Below are positions 49,987-60,252 of a stretch of DNA of 64,000 nucleotides, one piece after another; the first letter of the stretch is position 1; each line of letters opens with the position of its first letter. Source of the DNA: Planctomycetota bacterium. Lineage in GTDB: Bacteria; Planctomycetota; UBA8742; UBA2392. A program made the translations under genes and the position numbers. Under the pieces are notes generated by a model, which was given only the letters and a program-made list of their open reading frames with translations, did not search any database and was not told the origin of the DNA. The stretch covers positions 496,001 to 560,000 of the forward strand of contig JADJRK010000001.1 in assembly GCA_016712285.1 (NCBI GenBank). Reading direction: 5' to 3'.

Positions 49987-52900
49987 CTACTTGTCGCTGA
50001 TCGTTACCTTCCACTCTTCTGAGTTGGCTCTTACTTCGCTGACGTACATGCTGCCGCCCTGGGTGGGCAGGGCGCTGAACGTGCCCGGGATTTCGCAGCG
50101 CAGCTGGTACTTCAACCGCACGAAACCCTGCCGCATGTAACTGACGAAGAACGCCACGCGGTCGTCGCGCAACTCGACGTTCTGGCACAGCCCGCCGCCG
50201 TAGCCTGCCCCGCTGCGCAGGGCCAGCGGTTCGCAGCCAGCCGGCTTGTAGTCCTCGAAGCTCAGGTACTCGTAATCGTTGTCGGCTGTGATGCCCAGTT
50301 CCACTTCGATCTTGTCGCCGCTGACCAGATTGGCGCCGTATTCAAGCGGTACGCGGTCGAAGCTCTTGCGCATCTCTTTGACTTCCTTGACGGTGCCGTC
50401 GGGCATCTTCTTGCTGACGGTCACTTCTTCGTTCTTCTCGACCAGCTTGTAGTACTTGCGCTCGATGTGAATCTGGTTGCCGGTAGCCTTGAGCTTCTCT
50501 TCCTTGCTGAAGTAGCTGACGAAGCTGCTGAAGTACACCTTGCCTTCACCTTCGCGCTCGATGGTGAAGTTGTGCTTGCCCGGCGGAAGCTGTGTGCCGC
50601 GCAAGCGGATGTTGGTCTGCAACGAGAAGATGTTTTCCGGCGTGACGTTCCAGGTGTGAATCGGCTCGCCGTTGCGCTTGATGGTCACGCTGTACTTGCG
50701 GCTAAGTTCGCCGCTGGCCTTGGCATAGGCCATCAGGGCGGCCACGGCGTGGCTGGTGTCCTTGGTGCTGTTCCAGCGTGAGCCCTTGCGGTTCTGTGCC
50801 AGCCAGCGCACGTGCTGTTCAAGGAACTTGTTGGTGGGGTCAATCATCGTGAAGGCCTGCATCACGAAGGCGTTGGTCTCGATCTTGTCGTTGTACCACC
50901 ACCAGTAATCCTTGCCGCCTTCCCACCAGCAGGTGCCGTTCTTGAGGTCTTCCTTGCGGTAGTCCTCAATGTTGCTGATCAGGATGCGGGCACGTTCCTT
51001 GTCGCCGGCCAGCCACTCGGCCATGCAGGTCATGGCGCGGGACTGGTGCGTCAGGTCGTCGCGGCGGTCGTAGATCTTGTCCAGCAGCTCTTTGTCCGGG
51101 CTGCCGGCATAGCTGAGGCAGTAGGCGATGTACGCCACGCGGTGCAGGTCCTTTTCGTTGCGGGCCTGGTTCTTGATGAAGCTTACGCCGCGGGCGAGCA
51201 TGTTGTGGTCAAACGGCACATTGGCCATCTTGGCGGTGTGCAGGCCGTAGACGACATAGGCGCTCATATAGGTGTCGCTGTCGCCGCTCTGCCACCAGCC
51301 CCAACCACCATTGCTGTGCTGCATGAAGGCCAGGCGCTTGATGCCGGCGTCCAGGATCGCGTCCATGGTGCCGGTGTCGAACACCGGGTTGTGCTTGTAC
51401 CAGTATGCGGCCTGCGGGTTGACGCCGTCGTAGTCCATGGCTGCGCGACGCTTGGCCACGTCTTCCAGGCTGATGCCCGCGTCGCTGAGAGTCTTGCGTA
51501 CCAGCACTGCTGGCAGGAAGCGGCTCATGGTCTGTTCCACGCAGCCGTAGGGGAACTCAAGCAGGTACGGAAGGGCGTCCATGGCCAGTGCTGCCACGCT
51601 GGGTGAAAGCTGCAGGTCCATGTAGGTTTGTTCCGGGTCCATCTGCTGCGGCAGGTCAACCATGAAGCTCTGGCTCTTTTCGCCGTCCTTGATGACCGCC
51701 GTGTGGGCCTGGTACATCTCGGCGCCGCGGATCTTGCAGTTGTACACCTTCTCGGTCGCGTCGGATTCGATGACGCTCAGCGCCATCATCCGGATCTTGA
51801 ACTTGCCCGCGCCGGTCATGCGCACTCGCCAGTCCACGCGTACTTCGCCGCCCGCCGGCACGTCGATCACCTGCACGTCCGGTGTTTCGGGGAACAGTTC
51901 ATAGCTGCAGAAGCCCGCCATCTCGTCTTTGCTGGCCTTGTCCTTCGGGTTCAGCATGAGCATGGCCTTGACTGACATCGCGGTCTCATAGCGGTTCATG
52001 ACGATGCCCGAGAGCGTGACCACGTCGCCCTCAACAAAGAAGCGCGGCGCCTGGTCACGCAGAATCAGGCGCTTGGTGGTCTTGACGTTGTGGAAGGCCT
52101 CGCCGACCTTGGCCACGCTGGTGATACCACGGGCCGTGATGCGCCAGTCGGTCAGGTTGTCCGGGAACTGTACTTCGATGGTGGCCTTGCCGTTGGCGCC
52201 CGTCGTGACCCGGTGCGCATAGAAAGCCGTGTCCTTGAAGTTGCTGCGAATGCGGGGCACTGCCACGCCTTCTTCTTCAGCCAGTTCTTCGCCCCAGTTG
52301 TTTTTCTCTTTCAGGGCCGCCTTGCCGCTCATCGGCTTGTCGCTTGGGTCTTCGTTGGACTCGTCCATGGCTTCAGCGGGTGAAGCCGAGGGCGGTGCGC
52401 CGGCATCGCCGCCGGGTGCGCCGCCGCCGCCGCGTGCACGGCGCATGGATTCGCCCTGGCGGCTCTCTTCGTCACGCAGCCCATCGGACTTCTTGGCGTC
52501 TTCGGGTGATTCGCTGCTGTTGCGCGCATCCTTGGCGGTTGAGCCGAAGCCTTTCTCGTACTTCTTGCTGCGGTCCTGGTCAGCCTCTGAGAAATCAAAG
52601 TGGTTCTTTTCCCACTGCATCCAGTTCTTCACGCCCCAGCCCAATGGCGCACCGTACCAGCGTAATTCCTCGTACTTCTGCTTGTCCCATTGCATCGGGC
52701 TGACCGAAGCGTTGTAGCTGTTGTGGAACGAGATGTTCGACCAGCGCCGGTCGCCGTAGAAGTGCTTGATGATGTTCGGCGTGCGGTCGGCTGCAATGTA
52801 CGTCACGCTGCGGTCGAACACCGACAGCGCGAACTCGGCCGCCACGGGGTTTCCAAACTTGTCCTTGGCCATGACCGTGAGCGTGCCCTTTTCGCCCGGC

Positions 52901-55900
52901 TGGTACTGGGCCTTGTCGCTGGTGACCTGCACGTCCAGGAACTCGTGGTCCGCGGGCACGAACAGCTCGAGCGTGTCGGTGTGCAACTCACCCTGCTGGA
53001 TGGTCAGCACATTGATATGGAAGTTCGGGATGTGTTCGCGCCCGATGGTCAGCTCAATCTCAAGCTGCCCGCCGGTGTCGGTCAGGTTCACGAAGCTCTG
53101 GCTGATGACTTCGCGGCCGGCCACAACGCTCAGCAGCATCCATGCGTCCTTGAAGTCACTGGCGAGCAGAATCTTCGCGGTCTCACCCTGCGTGTAAAGC
53201 CGCGTCTGCGGGATCAGGCTGAGCGTCCCGAAGCGGAAACTGCCGGGCGTCCAGGTGTCGGCTTTGACGATGATGCGGGTGCTGCCTTCGATGTCGGTGC
53301 CCCATTCGTCCTTGGTGCGATACACCAGGTCGAAGGTGCCGGGAGTGGTGACCACTTCGCGGAAGAACGCCAAACCCTTGTCGTCGGTGTTCAGGTCCCA
53401 GGTCTGCACGAGGGTCTTGGTCTCGTCGATCTTGGGCAAGCCGTTTTCATCGGTGCGCTTGCTGAATTTCACCTGGTACATGTCCAGCTTGCCGGTTGCC
53501 TGCACCGGCTTGTCCTCTGCAGTCACGGTGCGGACTTCGACGTCCAGCTTGTCGTTGGGTCGATAGAAGCCGAGCTTGTTGTCCACGAAGGCAAAGAACG
53601 CGCGGCGCAATGCCTTGACGGCGCCCTTGCCCACGATGGTGCGCCGTGAAGCGTCCGTCACCTCGGTTTCGACGCGGAACTGGTGGTCGAACTCGGGCCA
53701 GTCAGCCAGCGCCTTGGCGGTGTTCCACTCGATGATGAGCTCGCCCTGTTCATTGAGCTTGCCCGTGCCCTCGGTGACCAGTTCGCTGCCCTGGTTGCGA
53801 TGGAACTGCTGGTCCGGCGTGCCGTAGTACACCGGCGATTGCCAGTTATAGAGCCAGTCGTAGCGGCGCGGGAAATAGACGCTATGGAAGTAAAAGTCGC
53901 GGAAGACCTTGTACTTGACGTCCGCGCCGGCCGCCGGGCCGCCGAAGTAGTACTCGCCCTTGATGCTGGCGGAGATGGCTTCGCCCAGCTTCACGGGTTT
54001 GTCGGGCGGGCTGACAAGCACTTCGAATTCGGGCTTCTTGTACTCTTCGACGGCGAAGTAGCCGCTGCCAAGCCAGTTGCCGCTCTTGCCGCTGCGCAGG
54101 ATGAAGCGCCAGTTGCCAAGGGCCGCATCCATGGCCAACGGCAGGTCGTACTCAAACGCGCCATAGTCTGACGCGTACACGGTCTTGCTGAAGCGTTCTT
54201 CGCCGCGGGCGTCACGAATCTCAAGGTGCGCGCTGGTGCCGGCGATGTTGTTCCATTCGCCGCCGTCGCGCTTGCGCATGATGATTTTGCCGTGCACCTC
54301 GTCGCCGGGGCGGTACACCGGCCGGTCGGTCATCGGGTAGACGCGAACGTCGGCGGTGGTGTTGTCGTTCCAGCCGCGGCGCTGCCACCACTCAAATCCT
54401 GCTTGATAGAACGCGTAACGTCCTTCACTTTCGGCGTACAGCAGATAGCCGTGCCACTCGACGCTGCCGCCGGTGGGCACGCGCACGCGCCCTTGGGCGT
54501 CGCCGGTGTAACGGCTGGTGTCTACCTGCCAGACCAGGGTGTCGTTCTGCCAGTAGGTGCGCCAGCGCTTGTAAATGAAGTCGGTGGTCTTGAGCGGCGA
54601 GCCCGTCTCCGAGTCAACGAAGATGGCCAGGTTCTCGACCGGGTTGTAGGTCTGCACCACAAGCTGCGACTCTGTCACCACGATCAACCGGCGGTTGACC
54701 ACATTGCCGGTGTCTACTTCGACCAGGTACGCGCCCGTGGGCAGAGTCTCGGGCAACTGGAACGTGAGGCGCGTGTAATTGTGCTTGCCGTCGTCGCCGG
54801 TTTCGTAGCCCTTCTCGAACACCTTTTCGCCGGCGTACTTGGCCACCACGCCCGTCAGGGCGGCGTCGCCGATGCTGCTCAGGCCTGAGGTGTGGGCGTT
54901 CAGGAACTCGGCATCTTTCATCATGCCGGGCAGGTTGAAGGTTAGCGCGCGAACCTTGTACTGGGCGGCGTTGCGCGACTCGACCCAAAGGCCGATGCGC
55001 TCGCCTTTCTTGAACATGCTGCGGCCGGTGCCGTTTCCTTCACGGAAGTACCAGGTGACGCCGTCGTGCCACTTGGTGATGCGCTTGTCGTCTTTGATGT
55101 CGGCGTCGCTGACTTCGGTGCGCACTTGCAGCGTCTCGGCGCGCAACTGCTGCAGCGCGTAACGCGCGCTTGCGGTCTCGGTGCTTTCCTTGAACGCGGG
55201 GTCGTTGACCAGCACTTCGTAGGCAACTTCGGCTTCCTTGTGGCGGCCGACCTGCGCCAGGCAGTACCCGACATGGAACTGCGCGTCGTCGGCAAAGCTG
55301 GTGTCGTGGAAGTCCTTGTAGACCTTCTCGAACACCGGCAGCGGCGAGAATTCGCCGGTCAGCGGGTCCACTTCCTGCAGGTCGGGGTGATACAGCAACT
55401 GGCGCATCGACCAGTCGTCGATCTGCGTCAGCGCCACCAGGAAGCAGCCCTTGCGGTAGGTCGCCAATGCAGCCTGCGTGCGGCCCTTGGATTGTGCGTC
55501 TTTGAGCACCGCGATGACGCCGGCTTCGAAGCGGCCGTTCTCGATCATGGATTTTGCAGTGCTGCTGAGCTTCATGCCCAGTTCAATGAGATCGTCGTGC
55601 TGCTTGATGATGTCATCGCGGTCTTTGAACTCGTACTTGTAGAAGTAGTAGGTCTGCTTCTGGCCGTGGCGGTCAAAGTAGTCCACGGAAAGCTGCTTCT
55701 GGCCCAGGTGGTACTGCCAGCTGTGAAGCGCCGATGCGGCGTCCATGCCGGCGTTGAAGGCTTCGGTGACCAGCTCGACGGACTCTTTGCCCTCGGTCGT
55801 CAGTTTGTCGATGGACTTCAGGGCCAGCGGGCCCAGGTTTTCGTAGGACTGCGTCAGCCGCTTGTACGCGTTTTCCGCGTCTTTGGTGGACAGGTCAACG

Positions 55901-56337
55901 TACTTCGAATCCTGTTGCCAGCGCCCCCAGCTCTTTTCGCCCTTGCCGTTCTCATAGTAGTAGTGCGGGCGTTCGCCAAAAAACCGGCCTAGGCGATAGG
56001 CTGCACGGCCGCGCTGCAAGGGCGTGAGCCGGCTGTCGTCGGTCAGGGTGACCAGTTCGACTTCGGCTTTGTCGTAGTTCTCGAGTTGCGCCTGGCAATG
56101 GCCCATGCGCAGCTTGATCTCAAACCACTTGCCCGGGTTGGGGTTGTCCTTGAGGTATTGCTCGTAGGCCTCGTAGGCCTTGCGGTAGCTCTTCTCGGCG
56201 AAATGCTTGTCGCCTTCGGCCAGCTGGTCGGGTTTGTCTTCGGCCATGGAAAGGCCGACAAACACGCCGCCCACCGAGAGCAGAAGGATGGCGGCCAAGC
56301 CGGCAAAGAAGGGCCTGGTTCGCAAGAGTTTGGACAT
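49987..56337 (-). CDS. Giant bacterial alpha-2-macroglobulin with N-terminal TPR region
   Basis: 2,116 residues from ATG 56337, after GGAGAT. An N-terminal hydrophobic anchor (PFFAGLAAILLLSVGGVFVG) places it in the periplasm, membrane-tethered or secreted. Residues ~35-430 hold TPR-like repeats (AEGDKHFAEKSYRKAYEAYE, DAQFHVGYCLAQVGRHKEAE), followed by macroglobulin-type beta domains, a Gly/Ala/Ser-rich bait-like stretch (~1290-1340, MRRARGGGGAPGGDAGAPPS), and the A2M core (NLTDWRITARGITSVAKVG). The thioester motif is Cys1599-Val-Glu-Gln1602 (YGCVEQTMSRFL), then the alpha/alpha toroid thioester domain and a receptor-like C-terminus. Such proteins are thought to trap proteases that breach the envelope. 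Longer than E. coli YfhM (~1,650) because of the TPR part. No pbpC is adjacent. Confidence 0.9.
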   Translation of the reverse strand: MSKLLRTRPFFAGLAAILLLSVGGVFVGLSMAEDKPDQLAEGDKHFAEKSYRKAYEAYEQYLKDNPNPGKWFEIKLRMGHCQAQLENYDKAEVELVTLTDDSRLTPLQRGRAAYRLGRFFGERPHYYYENGKGEKSWGRWQQDSKYVDLSTKDAENAYKRLTQSYENLGPLALKSIDKLTTEGKESVELVTEAFNAGMDAASALHSWQYHLGQKQLSVDYFDRHGQKQTYYFYKYEFKDRDDIIKQHDDLIELGMKLSSTAKSMIENGRFEAGVIAVLKDAQSKGRTQAALATYRKGCFLVALTQIDDWSMRQLLYHPDLQEVDPLTGEFSPLPVFEKVYKDFHDTSFADDAQFHVGYCLAQVGRHKEAEVAYEVLVNDPAFKESTETASARYALQQLRAETLQVRTEVSDADIKDDKRITKWHDGVTWYFREGNGTGRSMFKKGERIGLWVESRNAAQYKVRALTFNLPGMMKDAEFLNAHTSGLSSIGDAALTGVVAKYAGEKVFEKGYETGDDGKHNYTRLTFQLPETLPTGAYLVEVDTGNVVNRRLIVVTESQLVVQTYNPVENLAIFVDSETGSPLKTTDFIYKRWRTYWQNDTLVWQVDTSRYTGDAQGRVRVPTGGSVEWHGYLLYAESEGRYAFYQAGFEWWQRRGWNDNTTADVRVYPMTDRPVYRPGDEVHGKIIMRKRDGGEWNNIAGTSAHLEIRDARGEERFSKTVYASDYGAFEYDLPLAMDAALGNWRFILRSGKSGNWLGSGYFAVEEYKKPEFEVLVSPPDKPVKLGEAISASIKGEYYFGGPAAGADVKYKVFRDFYFHSVYFPRRYDWLYNWQSPVYYGTPDQQFHRNQGSELVTEGTGKLNEQGELIIEWNTAKALADWPEFDHQFRVETEVTDASRRTIVGKGAVKALRRAFFAFVDNKLGFYRPNDKLDVEVRTVTAEDKPVQATGKLDMYQVKFSKRTDENGLPKIDETKTLVQTWDLNTDDKGLAFFREVVTTPGTFDLVYRTKDEWGTDIEGSTRIIVKADTWTPGSFRFGTLSLIPQTRLYTQGETAKILLASDFKDAWMLLSVVAGREVISQSFVNLTDTGGQLEIELTIGREHIPNFHINVLTIQQGELHTDTLELFVPADHEFLDVQVTSDKAQYQPGEKGTLTVMAKDKFGNPVAAEFALSVFDRSVTYIAADRTPNIIKHFYGDRRWSNISFHNSYNASVSPMQWDKQKYEELRWYGAPLGWGVKNWMQWEKNHFDFSEADQDRSKKYEKGFGSTAKDARNSSESPEDAKKSDGLRDEESRQGESMRRARGGGGAPGGDAGAPPSASPAEAMDESNEDPSDKPMSGKAALKEKNNWGEELAEEEGVAVPRIRSNFKDTAFYAHRVTTGANGKATIEVQFPDNLTDWRITARGITSVAKVGEAFHNVKTTKRLILRDQAPRFFVEGDVVTLSGIVMNRYETAMSVKAMLMLNPKDKASKDEMAGFCSYELFPETPDVQVIDVPAGGEVRVDWRVRMTGAGKFKIRMMALSVIESDATEKVYNCKIRGAEMYQAHTAVIKDGEKSQSFMVDLPQQMDPEQTYMDLQLSPSVAALAMDALPYLLEFPYGCVEQTMSRFLPAVLVRKTLSDAGISLEDVAKRRAAMDYDGVNPQAAYWYKHNPVFDTGTMDAILDAGIKRLAFMQHSNGGWGWWQSGDSDTYMSAYVVYGLHTAKMANVPFDHNMLARGVSFIKNQARNEKDLHRVAYIAYCLSYAGSPDKELLDKIYDRRDDLTHQSRAMTCMAEWLAGDKERARILISNIEDYRKEDLKNGTCWWEGGKDYWWWYNDKIETNAFVMQAFTMIDPTNKFLEQHVRWLAQNRKGSRWNSTKDTSHAVAALMAYAKASGELSRKYSVTIKRNGEPIHTWNVTPENIFSLQTNIRLRGTQLPPGKHNFTIEREGEGKVYFSSFVSYFSKEEKLKATGNQIHIERKYYKLVEKNEEVTVSKKMPDGTVKEVKEMRKSFDRVPLEYGANLVSGDKIEVELGITADNDYEYLSFEDYKPAGCEPLALRSGAGYGGGLCQNVELRDDRVAFFVSYMRQGFVRLKYQLRCEIPGTFSALPTQGGSMYVSEVRANSEEWKVTISDK

Positions 56338-56723
56338 GTGTGATCTCCGAATCGAAAGTTCAAAAGCGTACGGCCGCCGGGGCGGACCGAGATCTTGGGA
56401 TGGGACGGCAGTTCTGTCGCCGTGGTTCCGGATTTCTTGAATCTGAACCGACATGTTTGGCCCGCGTGCAAGTATGGCGTATTTGTGGCTACAACTGCAA
56501 TGGACGCAGGGGGTTATGTCCCGGTGTGTCAGCGCCAGCGATTTCTCGATCGCGTGCAGGGGTGACAGCCGGCCGGCGGGATCGATCGGGCCGAACGGGG
56601 CGACCAGTTGGTACCCTAAACATCACAATCCCATGACAGCGCAAGCCTTGACCCGGCATTGCGTTGGATTAGGATACGCACTCCCCCCGAAGCATCGTTT
56701 GCCTCCGAAACCTGGAGTTTCGC
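56338..56723. other. Divergent promoter region of the A2M and 1,040-residue protein genes
   Basis: 386 bp without a gene. It contains a promoter-like pair for the rightward gene (listed separately). Leftward promoter signals are less clear. GATCGATCGGG/CCGGCGGGATCGATC-rich sequence near 56575-56590 is notable but unexplained. Confidence 0.5.
56648..56675 (+). promoter_or_regulatory. Putative sigma-70 promoter
   Basis: TTGACC (56648-56653), a 16-bp spacer and TAGGAT (56670-56675), followed about 40 bp later by the ATG at 56724 with a CCTGGAG site. Confidence 0.5.
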
Positions 56724-59700
56724 ATGCGTTATGTTTTTCGCGCGCTGGCGATCGTGTTGACGTTGGGGTTCATCCTCAACCTTGCGACCGCGCAGAAGTC
56801 CATCAAGGAACTTCCTGACGGCGCAGACGCGGACTTGACCAAGCCCGGCACCGACGAGGCCCACCAGGGCGCTGACAACCCCATGCAGGGCAGCCGCGGC
56901 AAGCGCGACGGCAACCCCGACCCGTATGGCGGCGAGTCGTTCCAGGACTTCATCGAGAAGTCCGAGATGAAGTTCAACGACCCGCAGTGGCAGCTTAAGC
57001 TCGACATGCAGCACCCCAAGCGGATTGTCATCGACAACCCGGACGGCAGCGCCAAAGAGTATTGGTACGTGCTGTTCCGCGTCATCAACGACAACACGCG
57101 CAAGATCAAGGACACCACGCTTCCGACGACACACAGCGACGACATTGACCTGGGCAACCCCAAAGACCCGCTCGAGGTCACCGATAACACCGGCGGCGCC
57201 GACGAACGCGAAGGCGTGCCGGCTGACGCACACCTGGATTTTGAGCTGCACGTGTTCAACCGCGACATCGAGCGCGACCCATGGGACACCGAGTGGCCCG
57301 CCGACCCTGAAAACGAAGTCCTTACGCCCGAGGGCCTTGAACAGCGGCGCGCCAACATGAAGCGCGTGTTCAAGCCGATCAGCGACCACTACGTGCTGCA
57401 ACGCGTTGCGGCCGCCGAGGGGCTGTACGAGTGGAACGGCAACTACGACTACATCAATGAGCCAGTCATGCTGCTGCACCCGTTGAGCGACTTCCAACGC
57501 CAGATCGGGTATCAGCACCAGCTCAGCGCGCCGGACTACAGTGGCCCGCGCTGCCTGCCATACCGGTTTGTCGTGATCAAAGACGGCGAACGCAGCGAAG
57601 AGAACCGCTATGTCGCCATCTATGGCGACAACACTTTCGCCGGCTTCTTCGGGCAGGGCGACACGTTGCCCGATGGTGCCCGGCTGGTGGACAACCCCGA
57701 CGACGCGATGTGGGGCAACCTGACGATCCGGCGCTACCTTGCCGGCGACTGCGTTGACCGTTACGGCCGTCCGTTGCGCGCCAACGACCCGGGGTACCTG
57801 AACGCCCGCATTGCCGGCGGACGCAACCCCGAGGAAAGCACGGGCTATGGCATGCTCAAGGCTGACCACCCTGCCGTCGGGCAGCCGGTGGTTGTGCCCC
57901 ACGTGCGCGTTTACAAGGACGGCGACAAGGTGCTGTTCGAACACAACACTGAGCTGAAGCACAAAGACAACCCCAACGCCACATACGTCATCAATGGCAA
58001 GATCGTCGGCCCTGGCGACCCGCGTTTCGGCGCCGCCGAAGAAGTCAGCGGCAGCACCGAGAAGTTTGGCGGCAGCGTGGTGGGCAAGCCGGTGAAGCAG
58101 GTTGACCAGCGCGGCCGCGCAATTCGGCGCTACATCGTCACGTACCAGGCCGGCGACGTACTGACGCAGGCTGAGTGGGACATCTACAAGCGCCGCCTTG
58201 GGCCCGCGATTCTGGCCCGCTACAAAGACACGGGCAACATTGTGGGACGCCCGCTGACAGCCAACGACCCGGTGGTCGGCATGCCCAAGATCAAGATGGG
58301 GCATTTCATCGGCGACGACGGCCGCAAGGGTGAAGTGATCGACCGCGGCATCGACACCGGCCGCCGCGGCCCCAACGGCGAAGTGATTCTGCAGAGCGCG
58401 CCGGGTTTCGATACCGGGCGCGAGTACAACGCCCGCGAGATCGGCCCCGAAGACTTCATGCGCGACCCGGAAGGTGAGTTCACGACCAACCGCAAGGCGC
58501 CGGTGCCTGACGACAACGGGCTGAACGACGGCGAAGACTACATCTATGCCCCGCTGGGCAACCCGGTAGAGGGCGCAGTGCCGGTACCGGCCTTTGACCA
58601 GTACGGTGCCTGGAAGAACTACGTCGACGAGTTGTCGGGCAGCGAGATTCCGCTGTACGACGAAAAGGGCGACCTGGTTCGCGACATGCAGGACCAGATC
58701 TACTACCTGAAAGAGTACGAGTACGAATACGTGTACATGTACGAGTTCGCGCCCGTGTCGCAGGAAGACAGCGGCTTCAAGGGTGAGTACGGCGGCGAGC
58801 GCTATAAGCTGGTGACCGAAAGCGTGCGCTTTGCAATCATGCCCAAGAAGGTGCCCAAGAAAGCCGCTGACGGCACCGTCACCGACGAGATTGTCGAAGT
58901 CGCCCTGCCGCTGACGCGCCTGATTTACGAGACGCGCACGGTGGACGAGCCGGTGATCATTGACGGGTTCGAGTACCAGGACCCCGAGACCGGCAAGGTG
59001 ACGCTGATCAGCGCCGCCGAGTATGAACAGAAAACCGGCGCCGCGCCTGACCCGGCCAAGGTCGTGAACGCCAAGATTGTCACCACGACCAAGACCGAAG
59101 ACAAAGTGGTCGTCGGCATCTTCGTCGAAGGCAAGACGCTGGGCCCCAACCAGACAGCAGAAGACTGGGCCGAAGCCGAAGAGCGCGTCAAGAACGAAGG
59201 CGGCCGGGTTGAACCCCGCGACGTCATCGGCTACGTCAGCCGCTTCCGGAACGATCACGCGGCCAAGGAGGACCCCAGCCAGTTTGAGGGTACCGGTCCC
59301 AAGGCCGACGAGTTTGCCGAAAGTGAGCGGCGCGACAACGGGGCCGACTTCGACAAACTGTACAAGACCTGGACACGCTGGACCGTGCCGCCTCCGATGG
59401 TGTATCGCGACGAGCAGGGCCAGTGGCAGGTCATTACGCGCTTTGCCGACAAGATCGGCCCGGGCTCGCGCTGGGATGACAAAGACGCGCCGCGCTTCTT
59501 GACTCGCTATGTGTCGGAAATGTGGGGCGTGGCGATCTTTGAAGGCGTCAGCCGCGACTGGGACTTCGCCAACGTATACGTCCGCGGCCTGCGTGACCGC
59601 GTCAGCGGTTCGGGCTTCAAGCAGGACACGGGCGTGCCCGACCTGCCGAGCCCCGTCGATGGCAGCAGCCCGGTGACCAAGTCATTCTTCAAGCCGCGCA

Positions 59701-59846
59701 TGGTCAGCCAGGAATGGATTTACCGCGTGCGCTATGAGCGGCTTGGCGACGAGTACGAGAACTTCCGTGACCTGGTCCGGAAGACACGCAGCTTCTGGTA
59801 CCTCGACAAGGATCCAGCCAACGCCGAGACCGAACTCGGCAACTAG
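56724..59846 (+). CDS. Large acidic secreted protein of unknown family (1,040 residues)
   Basis: Signal peptide MRYVFRALAIVLTLGFILNL-ATAQ. The mature protein is strongly acidic and rich in Gly, Asp, Tyr and Pro, without transmembrane segments. Recurring short motifs include GRPLRANDPGYLNARIAGG (~355), VGRPLTANDPVVGMPKIKMG (~513), NGKIVGPGDPRFGAA (~427) and HFIGDDGRKGEV, suggesting degenerate internal repeats of a beta-rich unit. Tyr/Glu-rich stretches (YYLKEYEYEYVYMYEF) are unusual. The C-terminal ~150 residues are more globular (RWTVPPPMVYRDEQGQWQVI, SEMWGVAIFEGVSRDWDFAN). I do not recognise any family. Divergent from the A2M gene, so possibly co-regulated with it. Candidate surface-layer or cell-wall protein. 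Confidence 0.7.
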   Translation: MRYVFRALAIVLTLGFILNLATAQKSIKELPDGADADLTKPGTDEAHQGADNPMQGSRGKRDGNPDPYGGESFQDFIEKSEMKFNDPQWQLKLDMQHPKRIVIDNPDGSAKEYWYVLFRVINDNTRKIKDTTLPTTHSDDIDLGNPKDPLEVTDNTGGADEREGVPADAHLDFELHVFNRDIERDPWDTEWPADPENEVLTPEGLEQRRANMKRVFKPISDHYVLQRVAAAEGLYEWNGNYDYINEPVMLLHPLSDFQRQIGYQHQLSAPDYSGPRCLPYRFVVIKDGERSEENRYVAIYGDNTFAGFFGQGDTLPDGARLVDNPDDAMWGNLTIRRYLAGDCVDRYGRPLRANDPGYLNARIAGGRNPEESTGYGMLKADHPAVGQPVVVPHVRVYKDGDKVLFEHNTELKHKDNPNATYVINGKIVGPGDPRFGAAEEVSGSTEKFGGSVVGKPVKQVDQRGRAIRRYIVTYQAGDVLTQAEWDIYKRRLGPAILARYKDTGNIVGRPLTANDPVVGMPKIKMGHFIGDDGRKGEVIDRGIDTGRRGPNGEVILQSAPGFDTGREYNAREIGPEDFMRDPEGEFTTNRKAPVPDDNGLNDGEDYIYAPLGNPVEGAVPVPAFDQYGAWKNYVDELSGSEIPLYDEKGDLVRDMQDQIYYLKEYEYEYVYMYEFAPVSQEDSGFKGEYGGERYKLVTESVRFAIMPKKVPKKAADGTVTDEIVEVALPLTRLIYETRTVDEPVIIDGFEYQDPETGKVTLISAAEYEQKTGAAPDPAKVVNAKIVTTTKTEDKVVVGIFVEGKTLGPNQTAEDWAEAEERVKNEGGRVEPRDVIGYVSRFRNDHAAKEDPSQFEGTGPKADEFAESERRDNGADFDKLYKTWTRWTVPPPMVYRDEQGQWQVITRFADKIGPGSRWDDKDAPRFLTRYVSEMWGVAIFEGVSRDWDFANVYVRGLRDRVSGSGFKQDTGVPDLPSPVDGSSPVTKSFFKPRMVSQEWIYRVRYERLGDEYENFRDLVRKTRSFWYLDKDPANAETELGN

Positions 59847-59866
59847 CCGCCAATCTCATGGAAGAA

Positions 59867-59895
59867 AGCCCCCGCCATCGGCGGGGGCTTTTTTG
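59867..59895 (+). terminator. Rho-independent terminator
   Basis: AGCCCCCGCC (59867-59876) with GGCGGGGGCT (59880-59889), three-base loop, then TTTTTT; follows the 1,040-residue protein gene. Confidence 0.92.
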
Positions 59896-60252
59896 CTGAT
59901 TCGGGGGACGCACGGAGGGACGGTTGTGGCCAGTCGGGTCGTGGGTAAAAAAGACACACCAGCTGGATCCCGCTGACGATTGGTAACTACGATGAAATCA
60001 AGGTTTACAACAATCGCCACTTACTCGTGTCGGTGGTACTGCGGATACAAGACTCTCAAAGCGTATACAATATGCGCACATCGGACGGCCATACGTCGGT
60101 GACCCTGACCGCCATCGCCGACATGGCGCGATTGTGTTTTCTCAAAGTCGATTGGCACGGCAAACGCGTCTCTATCCATGTGCTTGGGCTTTCTCAAGGC
60201 TTTGGTGCCTCGTGGTTTACGTGGTTACCAGGGCTGATAACGGAGTTGCACC
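59896..60252. other. Intergenic region before the FHA-CAP gene
   Basis: 357 bp. AT-richer around 59940-60090, with a TATACAAT block at 60063-60070 that could be a -10 element. No clear -35, repeat or gene; the frame at 60027-60296 overlaps the real start and is discarded. Confidence 0.4.

Noticed and set aside
56616..59258. 880-codon open frame on the minus strand opposite the 1,040-residue protein
   Set aside because: It lies antisense to a gene with signal peptide, promoter, ribosome site and terminator. Its product is a low-complexity Val/His/Ala/Arg mix typical of antisense frames in high-GC DNA.
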